64,000 nucleotides of DNA from Triatoma infestans (lineage: Eukaryota; Arthropoda; Insecta; Hemiptera; Reduviidae): the NCBI GenBank assembly GCA_011037195.1, contig JAAEAF010003335.1:94872-158871 (forward strand), in the 5' to 3' direction. Shown one piece after another: positions 33,912 to 45,290 of this stretch. Position numbers and translations under genes: made by a program. The notes below the pieces were generated by a model. The model worked only from the letters and a program-made list of their open reading frames with translations, was not told where the DNA came from and searched no databases. Each line of letters begins with the position of its first letter. Positions within the stretch are counted from its first letter, which is position 1.

Positions 33912-34784
33912 TGTTGTTGAGTTAATTTGTGGCGTGTTGCGGACCATTTTGAGGAAATTAATCAACAAACTCATTGACAATGGGCTCTTGGGACTCCTTT
34001 TTACAAGCTTGAGCACACACCCTTAGGCTGTGGGTGTCAGTTATATGAACCTTAATATGTAAACACTGTAGCAGGTAACATAACAAAACAAAAACAAAAA
34101 GTAAATAAATAAATGTTGATTTAGACGAAGGAGGAGTGAGTGGACATGCGTGAAAAACAAACAACCCATAATTTTATCTGATCAGGTGTTTTTTGGGGGC
34201 GTTGCGAGATATCACCTTGATTGTCTCCCCCCCCCCCGGATTTAAAATGAAATTTATGATACTTCCCGAATATTAACACTAACATCTTACTTAAATGTAA
34301 ATGTAATAAATACTGTGCCATTGAAATAACACCTGATGTGAAACATCATACGGATATTCTTTTGCTGCAGTTACAACCATTATAATTGATAAATTTTTTA
34401 CTCTCTCTTACGCCTAGTAAAATTTTGTGGCTAATTTGAAGTGTCTCAATGATGAAATTCTCGGTTAATCTGTATAGGAACTGGATACATGATGAACTGG
34501 CGCTTAATAGACACTTTCATTTTGCCAGAGTAAGCCCAAAATTAAATTCTAGAAATAGTGATTATTATTATGCATATTATGCTTCGTTATAGAATATCAT
34601 TTGCAGCAAATCGCCAAAAAAATGAAAATACTGGCATTACTGTTCGTATAACTGACACCCACAGCCTGAGGGTGTGGGCTCAAGCACGTAAAAACAAGTT
34701 CCAACAGCCAATTGTCAATGATTTTATATGGTTCGTTGATTAATTTATTAAAAATGGTCCGCAACACTCGACAAATTAACTCAA
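33912..34784. repeat. Inverted repeat with arms of about 145 bp and a conserved short reading frame
   Basis: 33,912-34,052 and 34,636-34,784 are inverted copies (GAGTTAATTTGT, GTTGCGGACCATTTT, CACCCACAGCCT/AGGCTGTGGGTG). Reading outward from the centre, both encode ITDTHSLRV, AQA, PIVN and end in VD-stop, although about 20% of bases differ. The 580-bp interior has a run of 11 C at 34,227-34,237 and no recognisable protein. The element class is unknown. Confidence 0.7.
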
Positions 34785-35122
34785 TTCTCGTACTCCTAAT
34801 AAAGAGAAAGTATTACGAGCTTACCAGATTTTCGAAATTGTGTTTTCTCTCGAAATACGTTTTGGACTGATCTGAAAACAAAAAAAAATGTTTTTAGCAT
34901 ACAGTCTGATAATCTTTTGTGTGTTTGTGTTAACAGAATACCTCAAAAAACGAAAAAAATCACAGGAAGCCCGAACTTGATATACGTTTAGGTACTACCA
35001 CCATATCTAATACGAAATCTGTCGGGCAAAATCCACCAACCGGAAGTATGAACTTAGTAAATCTTTTTTTTTTTTTTTAGTTTTTCGCGATTTTTTCGGA
35101 AATGGCTTCAATGACTTTTTAT
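34785..35122 (+). repeat. P-family repeat, 5' part, cut by a LINE fragment
   Basis: AATAAAGAGAAAGTATTACGAGC opens it, followed by the CTCGAAATACG, CCACCAACCGGAAGTATG and TTCGGAAATGGCTTC blocks. P sequence resumes at about 36,120-36,260 after the LINE. Confidence 0.65.
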
Positions 35123-36065
35123 TGAACAATATTAATCCTATGAACCTGGAGATGGCCGAAGGAAGACTTGAGGTACTTCATGGCGTCAGTGCTAAAAATA
35201 ATATGAGTGAAATTCAGATGAAGCTAACATCACTGGAGGCAATAGAAAAAAAATATCCAGCAAACGAATGGCTTCATATATATACTGACGGGTCATATGA
35301 TGCCAGTAAGAGGCGGAGCCGACATTTTCTCAAAAGCGTTCCAAGAAAGCATCCCTCTTCCAAACTGGTGTGGTGGACAATTATGATGGGGAAATGTACG
35401 CTGTCCGTGTTGCCCTAGACTTTATGAGCACTAGGCCTGAGGAGAAAGTAGTGTTGCTGATCGACTCCCAGTCGGTTATACGATCGCTTACGTCACCGGA
35501 AACCAGCGAAGGTTGGCTACGCTAAGCTGCGTGTAAAAAAAGCATTAACCGCCTGACTAAAGCGGGTAAACTCATTGTATTGCAGTGGATACCGGGCCAC
35601 TGCGGAATTTACGGGAACGAGCAAGCTGATCGTTTGGGAGGGATCGAAAAAAGAACAACCTGACCTACCCGTTCCACTAAGAAATTTAAAGGCTCTAGTA
35701 TCGTCGTCATTAAGGGATTTATGGCACAATAAGTACAGAGAAAAGGGAGTTGGACGTAAGTCGGAGAAATTGGTGGAAGCAGCGGCAGGATTCCCGCCAC
35801 TCTTCCGCGTTTGGTTGCTGTTGCCTGCTTCCGTATGCTGACCGGCCATGATCTGCTACAGAAGCACCTCCACCGTATAGGGATTGTTGACACCCCCCCA
35901 TTGCCCTTTGTGCGGCGGGGAAGACATAACAGGGGAGCATTTAGCTCTCTGCCCCGAACTCAAAGATGTTACATCATCTTTGCAATCCACTTTCGTGTAT
36001 GATGCACATTTATACTGGGCTGCCAGAAGAAGAAAGGGCGAAAGGCCAAACTAATGGCGTTGTAA
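35123..36065 (+). pseudogene. LINE-derived RNase H domain, frameshifted
   Basis: Three plus-strand frames together hold the RNase H catalytic series: IYTDGSYD (first D), NYDGEMYAVRVALDF (E), VVLLIDSQSVIRSL (second D) and LQWIPGHCGIYGNEQADRL (last D). A downstream ACFRMLTGHDLLQKHL resembles the region after RNase H in Jockey or I-type LINEs. It is 5'-truncated, with reverse transcriptase absent. Stops and frameshifts rule out activity. Confidence 0.85.
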
Positions 36066-36779
36066 AAAAACTTCTTAAACTTGTTGTATAAAAACTTTTT
36101 ATAAACTTCGTATAATAACTATCTAAATAATATAAATATCTATTAGTTTTATTTGAAACATTTTCACAAGGAAAGTTGATTTTTCCAAGGGAACAGTAGC
36201 GTTATGCTTTCCTCTACGAAAGTACCACTTCAGTATAATGTATAATGTTTTTTCTCGATGCTTTTTTTAAAAGAGCTCTCTACATTCATCATAAGGAGGA
36301 TTAAACTTCCTGAAAGTAAGTTACATACGCCACTCGCGCATAACAATATGTTGGTAATTCTTGTGGCGAAATTATTTGTTTATATTATCTGTCACGTCCA
36401 GCTAGTAACCGCAGCAACAGAATACACCTTGGATTTTATTTAATCTAAAGACTTTGAAAAATACATTTCTAAAAAAAAAGATTATCTCGCTTTTGAAATA
36501 AAAATGAAAGAAACAATCAGAGATACCTGGTCTAAGTCAGTTACAATAAGAATTCAGTTATAGACGCTTCTACACTGCTCCTGCCATAACTTCTCTAAAG
36601 TAGATTATATGAATAAACTCGACAATATAGACATTGTGTGTTCTCTGTTTTATAGCAAGTACGAGCATCGATAAGGTGAGTTAGCTTAGTAATTTATTGG
36701 TTTGATTATAAGTAATTAGGAATTGATAAATTCTAATTAGCATACATCTTACAGACATGAACTATTAACTTCCATAGGT

Positions 36780-38120
36780 ATCGATTTTTCACTTTATATC
36801 GATTATAACGAGTACAACGATTTTCTTCAAACTTGAAATGCTCACAGCACAGCTAAAATGGTGTCACATTTATTGAAACATTTTTTTTTTTTTTTTTTTA
36901 CAAAAAAAAGGTATTTTTAATGGGGTTTTGGGGTCTGTTAGGTCTATGCTAGACAAGCTTTGTTGGTTCTGACAGAGGGTGCTCCATACAAGTTCTCTCA
37001 GCTATACAACTAACCTGAATATCGTGATCACTTTTTTATTACTTTCTGTTACTCCTAGTAAGAGGAAGTATTGTAATCATGTCAAATTTTCGATATCGAG
37101 TTTTCACCGGAAATATCCGTTTGGAAGTCCCCTGAGTCCAAAAAAGTGGTTTTTAGCAAATGGTGTGTGTGTGTGTGTGTATGTATGTATGTGAACAGCA
37201 CATACGGTAAAAAGTTGAAACTTGATATTCAGTTTAGGTATCACCATTGCATATGACAGTGGGTTATCTGTCAGAATTCCTCAACCGAAGTACCACTGTA
37301 TATGTTGTTTTTTTTACTTTTTTGCGTTTTTCTCAAAAATGGCACCGACGATTTGCTTCAATCTAGATATATCAACTACACATATAAAGAGCTACAACTT
37401 TTATTTGAAATGTTTTTCTGGGAATATTCATTTAAGGGCAGTTATGGGGGAGGGGAGGAGTTAGGTTTCATCTAAAGTGCTATTTCAGTTTATTAAACAA
37501 TTCCATCATCTAAATAATGTTAATTAGAATTGAATATGTTGTTGAAATTCCGAGTTTCAAAAAAATCGGATAACCGGAAGTGCGTTTACTTTACCACTTT
37601 ACTAAATGATTTCTTCACTTTTTCGCGATTTTCTCAAAAATGACTCCGACGATTTTCTTCAAACTTCGTACATACAATGATCTACAACTTTTATTTAAAA
37701 CATTTCTCTAAGAAAATTCATTAAGGATACTTTTGGAGGAGAGGTGGGGTTATGTTTTTCTCTAAAATGCTATATAGTTGATTATACAATTCTTCCATCC
37801 AAACAAAATTAATTAGAAATAATAGATGCCAATTCGAGTTCAACAAAAAAATTAGTAAACCGGGAGTGCGCTTTTACTGAACAGTTTTTTTTTCAGTTTT
37901 CGACGAATTTCATTAAACTTGATACACAAACTATAAAATTTGTCAATTATAATTTTAGGAAACGGAGTTGTGTGTGTTTCACACCAGATTTTTTTTTTAA
38001 TGGTAAGCCCATTTACTAAATATTGTCAACGTTGCAAATTTTAAAGAATATATCTTAATGAAATTTTATTAATTGGAGTAAGAGTAAGTCGTGAGGGAGT
38101 TTCACACCAGATTTGTTTGT
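36780..38120 (+). repeat. P-family repeat, long copy with both 3' modules
   Basis: A leading piece (36,780-36,905) is followed by AATGGGGTTTTGGGGTCTG..CTATACAACTAACCTGAATATC, then a P start at about 37,040 (ACTTTCTGTTACTCCTAGTAAGAGGAAG). A GT/GTAT microsatellite lies at 37,164-37,190. The copy runs past TGTGTGTTTCACACCAGATTTTT (37,970) to the alternative end GTAAGTCGTGAGGGAGTTTCACACCAG (38,080-38,110). Confidence 0.8.
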
Positions 38121-38161
38121 TATGAGGGGGGACTAGCAGGGGAAAAAATAATTTATTTGTT

Positions 38162-38197
38162 GCCAACGTTCGACCTCTTTTAGATCTTCATCAGGGC
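38162..38197 (-). ncRNA. Second, damaged hammerhead-like motif (PLE end)
   Basis: Minus strand: GCC, CTGATGA, stem II GATCT..AGGTC (one G-U), GAAC, GTT, GGC. The core CUGAUGA is perfect and GCC/GGC can pair as stem I. Where GAAA+CGUU is expected there is GAACGUU, one A short. Its different stem II marks a separate family from the CCGG type. Confidence 0.5.
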
Positions 38198-38639
38198 TGT
38201 TTTTATAGAAAAAGAAGATACAACCATAAAATATGTGTGTCAAATGTAAATATACAAAAATATAAAAGTACAGTATTGAAAACAAATTATTCTTACTTTA
38301 AATACTGCTATTATTTAGTGTTTATACAAAATGTTGTTGATGGCTATTGTTTGAAACTAACTGGGCATGATTATAAGAAATATTTTCTATTTTGATGCAT
38401 GAAAAAACGGATTTTTGAAAATATTTTGTTGAACCGTTATGGAACCTTTTCCTTTGTTAAATCAATGTTGCCACTTCTTTTTCTTTGTTACCGATAGACA
38501 GAAAAAGCTTTATTACAAATACACAAAAGTATGTACAATAATAATATCTAGAAGTGCCAATATACATTAACATTATAACCTTCCTAAATTGTTTATATAA
38601 TAATTTTTGGGATAAGGCGAGAAACAATATGCAGGGCAA

Positions 38640-39560
38640 AACCTGCAGCTTTAGGCAAATATTAAGAGAGGATGCGTTTCAGTCGTTTATGCCTGTATGT
38701 ATGGAGGGATCGTAGGTTGCTATTTCGAGGCAGAGTGGATTGGGATGATAGTCTAGAGTGGAGAGGAGTTTCAGGAGACGATTTTGGATGAAGGGATGAA
38801 GGTGAAGTAGGTCGATTTTGGAGTGTCGTGGTAAGTCAGTCACAAGTCTTAGGAATATGTTCTGGGTTATCTAAACTTTTTTCATATTACTGTTACTAGT
38901 TAGGCTCTAGGCTGAGGAAGCGTGAAGTAACATTGGTCTGATGACGACTTTGTACAGTAGGAGTTTGTTTTGTGTGGTCATTCTTTAGTGGCGGGACAGT
39001 AACGGGAGGATATCTTATAGTCATTTTTCCAGAATTCACTTTGTCTTGTAAATGGATCGTGAAGTTCAACTTGCTGTCCAGAGTTATTTTGGGTATGGTT
39101 GCAGAGTATTTTGGGTACGGAATACCCGCTTCATCTGAATGGCAAGGCAAAGTCCCGGCCTTGTGAGGAGGGTGTTGCAAAACCGTAGGCTCTATTTCAC
39201 AAGCTTGCCTGTCCAAGGCCGGGCCAGTGACCATTCTAGGCCTTTAAGTTGGAGACTTGTTCTCTCTACATAATGGTACCACGGGATCGTGAGTCAGCCC
39301 AGCAAAGCTTGCTCTGCACTCACGAGCTGAGGAAAGGTTTCGTGGTGGTCGAGGTTAGCAGGGACCATAGTGATTTTCCCAGCGTTTCTTTTAGATGAGC
39401 GGGAGTTGGTTTGGTTTGCCTGCGGGAACAGTCCGCCTTCTCCCAATCTCACACAAGAACATGTCAGAGTTATTCCGAAGTACTTGACGTTGTTAGTCCA
39501 AGGGATCAAAGTATTGTTGTGTTTTATTTGTCTGTTGATTGTAGATCTACGTTTAATAAA
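38640..39560 (-). pseudogene. Jockey-like LINE reverse transcriptase fragment
   Basis: Minus-strand frames give IPWTNNVKYFGITL (39,509 onward) and LDSKLNFTIHLQDKVN with a following decayed thumb. Compare 'PW...VKYLGITLD.KL.F..HI' of Jockey-type reverse transcriptases. The frame is broken between the two parts by about 250 bp of rearranged sequence. Confidence 0.6.
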
Positions 39561-39919
39561 CAGTATGGCGTTTGTTTTCTAAAGATTTATTTTCATCTTC
39601 CATATAGTGCAGTTTTGTCTATTGCAGATGTAAGACTGTTAGTAATAGTATCAATTCTCCATGATGATGTGTACAAAGCAACAGGGCTTTGTCATTGCTT
39701 TTTGAGTTAATGATGTTCCAATAAACGTTACTAATATTATTAGCGTATCTTTTGAAATTAATACCATTTTCATTTAAACCTATATGTAACGATTCTAGAA
39801 TTTTTATTCAATTTAAATGTTTTTCTATTACTAATAATTAAACATTGTCAAAAGTAAATGTGTAGCCTGTTTTATAAAAATGGTCTGTAAGAGTGGTGGT
39901 AATTTTTTCTGTATTCACT

Positions 39920-40610
39920 TGTTGCGTCGTGACAAATTTTCGAAATAGAGTTATTACCGAAATACATGTTATGAAGTTCCTTGAGTGCGAAAAATTATTT
40001 TTAGCGAATGGTGTGTAGGCGAACAAAATATCGCAAAAACAGCAAATTGCAGGGAGCTCACAAATTTGGTATTCCGTTTGGGTACTAGAACCGTATCTGA
40101 CTCGAGGGTTTCGGGCAAAATTCATCACTCGGTAGTGCGACTTACTGAATGTTTTTTATTCTTGTTCAGTTTTTCGTGATTTTCTTGAAAACGGCTCCAA
40201 CGATTTTCTTTAAACATCGTATATTATTTACATATATAAATTCTTATCACTTTTGAAATTGATTTTTCCAAGGGAACAGTAGCGTTAAGCGTTCCTCTAA
40301 AGTACTACTTTAGTACAATGTATTATATTACCACCTACTTAATATTATTATTACACATAACAAGCATTGCTAGAATTCCAAATTTGAAGAAAATAGGTTA
40401 ACCGAAAGTGTAACTTGACAGTATAGGTTTTTAAGTTTTTTGGAATTTCTAGAAAACTACATCCATTGAACTCGGATGCCCAGATTATATACCAAACAAA
40501 CACTTTTATTTGAAATATTTTTTCAAAAAAAAAAAATTATTGTGGATAGTTGTGCTGAATTTGTGGCTTTAAATTTCAAAAAATTGAGTTAATTAATGTT
40601 ACTGAAGCGC
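39920..40610 (+). repeat. P-family repeat lacking its start
   Basis: GACAAATTTTCGAAATAGAG, then CGCAAAAACAG, CGTGATTTTCTTGAAAACGGC and CCAAATTTGAAGAAAATAGG, in the usual P order. Confidence 0.7.
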
Positions 40611-40619
40611 TGTTCTGGG

Positions 40620-41590
40620 AAACAATATAACCACTTAGATTAGATTTTCTTTGAACTATGGACCCTAACCTAAAACAATCATAATCTCGAACAAACAAAT
40701 TACTGTTACTTTAAACATGGCACAATGGCCTCTGTTGGCTGCAGTGCTGGGGTATAGCCCACCCTAGATGTTTAATAATAATAATACTTGAAACACAATA
40801 CTAATCCCTTTAACTACCTAAACTTTTCTTTGTCATTAAATTTATACGAAGATATCCTTAAACATAAATATAACCTTCCCTAAAAAAAAAACAAAGTAAT
40901 ACCGTTACCTACCGTATTATGTAGTGTTCTGAAAAACTTAATAATAAAACCTTTCCCTCCTTAGTCAGTATTTAAAAATAGTTTTAATTTTAACTATAGA
41001 TAGGGTTAGTACTTCTTTAAAGTTTCACTGACTTTCTTCTGTGGATTTTTCATATTAGTTAATAAACCATCCGTTTAGTAATACTTCAATACTTTTCATT
41101 CGATTAACATAACCTCAAACGACTATAGAATCAAGGCCAGAATTTTATCTGTACTTATTTATATTTCTTGCGAAGATCAACTTTCAAAATAACTACTGAT
41201 TTAATGGACACATTCTATACAAGCTGGTTGTGGACACCACAAGTTTACAACTCCTATATGGTAATTACCTTATTAAATTATTATTAGTTTGAAAGCTTTA
41301 AAGTTAACATCTTTATCATTCTGTGATCTAATTTAAAATTTCTTGATACAAACGCTAGACGTTCCCCCATCATAACCTGTAGTAAGAAGTGTTAAACCAT
41401 TTTTTTATGACACACAATTCCACTGCGATGATGAGAGAGAGGTAAAGCTAATTTATTTCTTCTATCATCGGAGCTTTTTAACTCAACAAATTCCTTTCAA
41501 ATTAGACGTTGCTCTTTTTAATTTTGCTTCTTCTACTACTACTTTTTTATATTTATTTTAAAATAATTTTTGTTTTTTTTTTTATTATAA
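40620..41590. other. AT-rich stretch, no feature recognised
   Basis: About 970 bp with no long ORF, RNA gene or clear repeat match. Confidence 0.45.
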
Positions 41591-41599
41591 CGGGCACTG

Positions 41600-42830
41600 A
41601 ATTTATTTTCTGAAAAAATGAAATTTTCATTTATTCTGGACTTTTTTCTTTCGAAATTGAGTGATCGTGACAAATTTTCGAAAATGAGTTCTCAATGGAA
41701 ATATATTATGAGGCGCACGGAATTGGCGAAAATGTCATCAGAGTCTGTGTGCGCGAGGGAGGGAGAGAGAGAGAGCGGCAAAGAAAGAGAACAGAAAATG
41801 AGCTCATACAGAAAAATCGCAGGAAGTTCAAACTTGGTATTCCGTTTAGATATTGCCGCATTCGACACAAAGGTTTCAGGCAAAATCCATCAATTGGAAG
41901 TGCTGCTTTATTGGTTTGTTTTTTTCCAGTTTTTTGCGAGTTTTTCAGAAACGGCTCCAAAGTTTTTCTTCAAACTTGGTTTACTATTTAAATACATAAA
42001 TGGCTACCACTTTTATTCGGAGCATTTTTTCCATGAAAATTGTTTTTGGAGGGGTTCTGTGGATACAGGAACGTTAAACTTCCTCTTAAGTATCATTTCA
42101 GTGCAATGTTTGGTTCATTACTTATGTAATATGTATTCGTTACTTATACATTATATTATATCGCCAGGATTCCATATTTGGACAAAATTAGTAATACGAC
42201 TTTATGAATAGTTTTTTTTTTTTAATTTTCTGGAATTATCTCCTAAACGGGTATAAACGATTTTCTTTAAGCTTGGTATTCTATTTGCACAGATATAGAC
42301 GAATCATTTTTATTTGAAACATCGGAAAAGTGGATTTTCGGCGGTTTTAGGAATCTGTGACGTTAAGGGTTTCGTTCGGTATTAAAGGCAATGTAATCTG
42401 AACAGCAATGTAATCTCTGCAAGTAGGTATTACCTCCTGTGGGTAAATACATGTACCCCAACCACCTTTGTATTTATGTTAAGGCTTGTGGCGGCACCCC
42501 CTCTGAACCTTATTCTTGACCGTAGATAACCGGAGAGTACCTCTCAAGTTTTGGCGCTTAATAATGTGTGTTCTGTTCTATACATGGTTATTAGACATTG
42601 TTCAACTTGTTTTTTCCATTTGTTTTGTGAGGTTGTAGACAGTTGTTTTACTAAATATATACACTAAAATTTATTGTTTATTCAATTAAAGTGTTTTATT
42701 TCAAATTATACCGTGATTCCTGGTGACCCCAACTGTTAACCCACACGCTAAATAAAAATATCCAGGTTTAACAATTGTATAATTACATTGACTGCAGTAA
42801 GAGAAAATCTAAGCATTTTAACCGGATTTT
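41600..42830 (+). repeat. P-family repeat, GA-microsatellite variant, with insertions
   Basis: P blocks in order from GTGACAAATTTTCGAAAATGAG to CTGCAGTAAGAGAAAATCTAAG. The usual GT run is replaced by GAGAGAGAG (41,755-41,790). A 259-bp insertion sits at 42,487-42,745. A 197-codon chance ORF spans much of it. Confidence 0.75.
42487..42745. mobile_element. Candidate solo LTR, 259 bp, TGTGG..CCACA
   Basis: A P copy is interrupted between ATGTTAAGGCT and GCTAAATAAAAATATCC, which are contiguous (TTAGGGCTAAGTAAAAATATCC) in the related copy at about 7,660-7,685. The insert starts TGTGGCGGCACC and ends GTTAACCCACA (LTR-like TG..CA). It carries GGTGACCCCAACTG near its end, and four flanking bases are similar (GGCT/CGCT). 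No internal retrotransposon is present. Confidence 0.55.
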
Positions 42831-42834
42831 GTTT

Positions 42835-43035
42835 TTATTATTAAGGTGCGGACTCTTTTCGGTGCTTTGCTGGCCACGAGGCAATGTTCACGTGTTACAG
42901 ACAATACTGTCCATCACGGGATAGTCAGTTGTAGAAGGCTCCTAAGGCGAGAAAATTTTAAGGCAGCACTGCTGACCTGGAACCGGGGACCGAGGGTCAC
43001 TGCGTTCCAAATCCGTTGTGCTACTGATAACTAGT
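42835..43035 (-). mobile_element. tRNA-derived SINE copy, diverged
   Basis: GTTGTAGAAGGCTCCTAAGGCGAGAAAATTTTAAGG and reversed B-box remnant GACCTGGAACC; the A-box end is degraded. Confidence 0.75.
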
Positions 43036-43159
43036 ACGGCACCTAATAATGTTTTTTTAAATAACGTTTTCCACAATAGTGTAATCCACATATATATGAT
43101 TATAATCAAGTTTTGAGTGTCTGTTGGTTAAATTCGTCGTTTTTGATGTACATGATTTT

Positions 43160-43445
43160 TTTTTTACATTCTCTTACTCTTAGTAAGAGGAAGTATTGTA
43201 ATCGTGCTAAATTTTCGATATCGAGTTTTCACCGGAAATATCCGTTTTGAGGTCCCCTGAGTCAAAAAAGTGGATTTTAGCAAATGGTCTGCGTGTGGTG
43301 TGTGTGTGTATGTGAACAGCATAGCTCAAGAACGAAAAATCGCAGAAAGTTCAAACTTGATATTCCGTTTCGGTATCCCCATGGGATCCTACAGAAGGCC
43401 AGCGGTCGGAATTCCTCGACCGGAAAGACCAAAAAGTAGTTAAAA
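43160..43445 (+). repeat. P-family repeat, partial, first of a tandem pair
   Basis: Starts TTACATTCTCTTACTCTTAGTAAGAGGAAG and stops at TCCTCGACCGGAAAGACC. It shares private variants with the next copy (CGTGCTAAATTTTCG, GGCCAGCGGTCGGAATTCC). Confidence 0.85.
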
Positions 43446-43449
43446 CCTC

Positions 43450-44570
43450 AGTAAAAAGTTATTTTTAATGAGGTTTTGGGGTCTGAGGTCTATGCTAGAC
43501 AAGCTTTGTTGGTTTAGACAGAGGGCGCTCCACTCACGTTCTCTTAGCTATACAACTAACCTGAATATCAGTGATCACTTTTTTTTTACTTTCTCTTACT
43601 CCTAGTGAGAGGAAGTATTGTTATCGTGCTAAATTTTCGATATCGAGTTTTCACCGGAAATACCGTTTTGAGGTCCCCTGAGTCAAAAAAGTGGATTTCA
43701 GCAAATGGTCTGTGTGTGTGTGTATGTGAACAGCATAGCTCAAGAACGAAAAATCGCAGAAAGTTCAAACTTGATATTCCGTTTCGGTATCACCATGGAT
43801 CCGACAGTAGGCCAGCGGTCGGAATTCCTCGAACGGAGTACCACGTGACTAAAACATGTTTTTTCACTTTTCTCAACAATGGCTCCAACGATTTTCTTTA
43901 AACTTGAAATATCAACTACACTTACAAAGATCTATAATTTTTATTTGCAACATTTCTCCGGGAAAATGCATTTAAGGGCAATTTTAGGGGAGGTGTTTGT
44001 CGACTAAAGGTGCTATTTCAGTTTACTATACAATTCTATTATCTAAACAATATTAATTACAATTAAATGTGTTCTTGAAATTCTGAGTTTGAAAAAATCG
44101 GATGACTGGAAGTGCGATTTTTACTAAAATGTATTTTTCAGTTTTCTGGTATTTTTTTATTTTCTTGCAATTTTCTCAAAAAATGCTCCAATGATTTTTT
44201 TCAATCTTCGAATATCAACTGCACATGCAAAGATCTACAACTTTTGTTTAAAACATTTCTCTGGAAAAATTCATTTAAGGGCACTTTTGGGGGAGGGGTG
44301 GGATTAGGTTTCTTCTAAAGTGCTATTTCAGTTGATTATGCAATCCTACCATCCAAACAAAATAATTAGAAATAAATAGGTGGCCAAAATTCCGAGTTTC
44401 AAGAAAATAAGTAAACAGGAAATGCGCTTTTACTGAACTTTTTTTTCAGTTTTCGACGAAGTCCAGCGAATTTCATCTGATTTGGTACACAAACTATAAA
44501 ATTTGTCAATTACAATTTTGAAAACATGAGTAAGAGAAAGTTGTGTGAGTGTTTCACACCAGATTTTTTT
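43450..44570 (+). repeat. P-family repeat, full-length copy
   Basis: Preceded by the AATGAGGTTTTGGGGTCTG..ACTAACCTGAATATC segment shared with 36,910. The P start is at about 43,580 (ACTTTCTCTTACTCCTAGTGAGAGG), the GT microsatellite at 43,710-43,722 and the 3' end at GAGTAAGAGAAAGTTGTGTGAGTGTTTCACACCAGATTT (44,528-44,570). Confidence 0.85.
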
Positions 44571-44599
44571 TGTTGTGTGAACGATACACCTCAAAAACG

Positions 44600-45290
44600 A
44601 TATCGCTGTAACTTTAAACTTAATATACCCACTGGTGACACACTGGTGTCCTCTTAGTCGGCAATGCCCTGTGAGGAAACCCGTAAGAACGCGGAGCTTG
44701 TTCTTGCTCAATCCGATGCAGGCCTCCGATCTCTGTTGGTTATAATTTCCCAAGCAGATCTTAGCCTGCCGCAAACCGAGGAGGGAGTACCAGAGTTGAG
44801 ATCTCCTCGTCACCTCCTCCTTTCTAAGTTCCTCCAACAGAAACTGGTCGCTGACCCCACAAAAAGGTTCCGGCCCTAGGATAGGGGTTCTAGCGCCTAA
44901 CGTGGCCAGGGCGTCGGCCATCTCATTCCCTTCAATGCCAACATGCCCCGGCACCCACCACAGGGTAACTTTTGTTCCTCCTGCCTAGGTTATTAAGTTT
45001 ACCTAGGCATTCCCAGACCATTTTAGAGCTGATAACCGATGCACTCAATGCTCTAATGGCTGCTTGATTATCGGAAAGGATTACAATCTCCTGGTTCCTA
45101 TATCTCCTATCGAGGTTAAATTTTACGCATCTTCCAATAGTGTATATCTCCGCCTGGAAGTTGCTGGGAAAATTACCCATGGGTTCCGAGTGCTTGATCC
45201 TTGAACCAACCACTCCCGCCCCAGTCCCCTCGAGGGTCTTAGACCCATCCGTATACCAATGGCATGTTCCTTAATGCCCAACAGCCCTTA
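44600..45290 (-). pseudogene. LINE-derived RNase H domain, minus strand
   Basis: Minus-strand frames encode NFQAEIYTIGRCVKFN (E region), IVILSDNQAAIRALSA (second D) and MPGHVGIEGNEMADALATLG (last D). Then LLEELRKEE and a C-terminal GLSKNKLRVLTGFLTGHCRLRGH, the usual RNase H tail of Jockey or I-type LINEs. The frame breaks near 44,940; the reverse transcriptase is missing. Confidence 0.87.

Larger units (their letters stand above)
38150..39912 (-). mobile_element. Penelope-like element 3' remnant, split by a LINE fragment
   Basis: On the minus strand, 39,912-39,715 encodes a decayed TLTDHFYKTGYTFTFDNV block, then ESLHIGLNENGINFKR. That is the linker and end of a GIY-YIG endonuclease typical of PLEs ('..H...tGH.fdf.n', '.E...I....N..N'). 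From about 39,560 to 38,640 is a Jockey-like LINE piece. From about 38,640 to 38,200 is A/T-rich 3' UTR-like DNA, ending in the hammerhead-like motif and GTTGGCAACAAATAAATTA (38,165-38,147). The order GIY-YIG, 3' UTR, ribozyme motif suits a PLE end. Confidence 0.65.

Noticed and set aside
35517..35940. Minus-strand ORFs of 73-110 codons
   Set aside because: Antisense to the LINE RNase H region, with no motifs of their own.
41618..42211. 197-codon plus-strand ORF
   Set aside because: Lies entirely within a P repeat. The same sequence in other copies is full of stops, so the frame is accidental.
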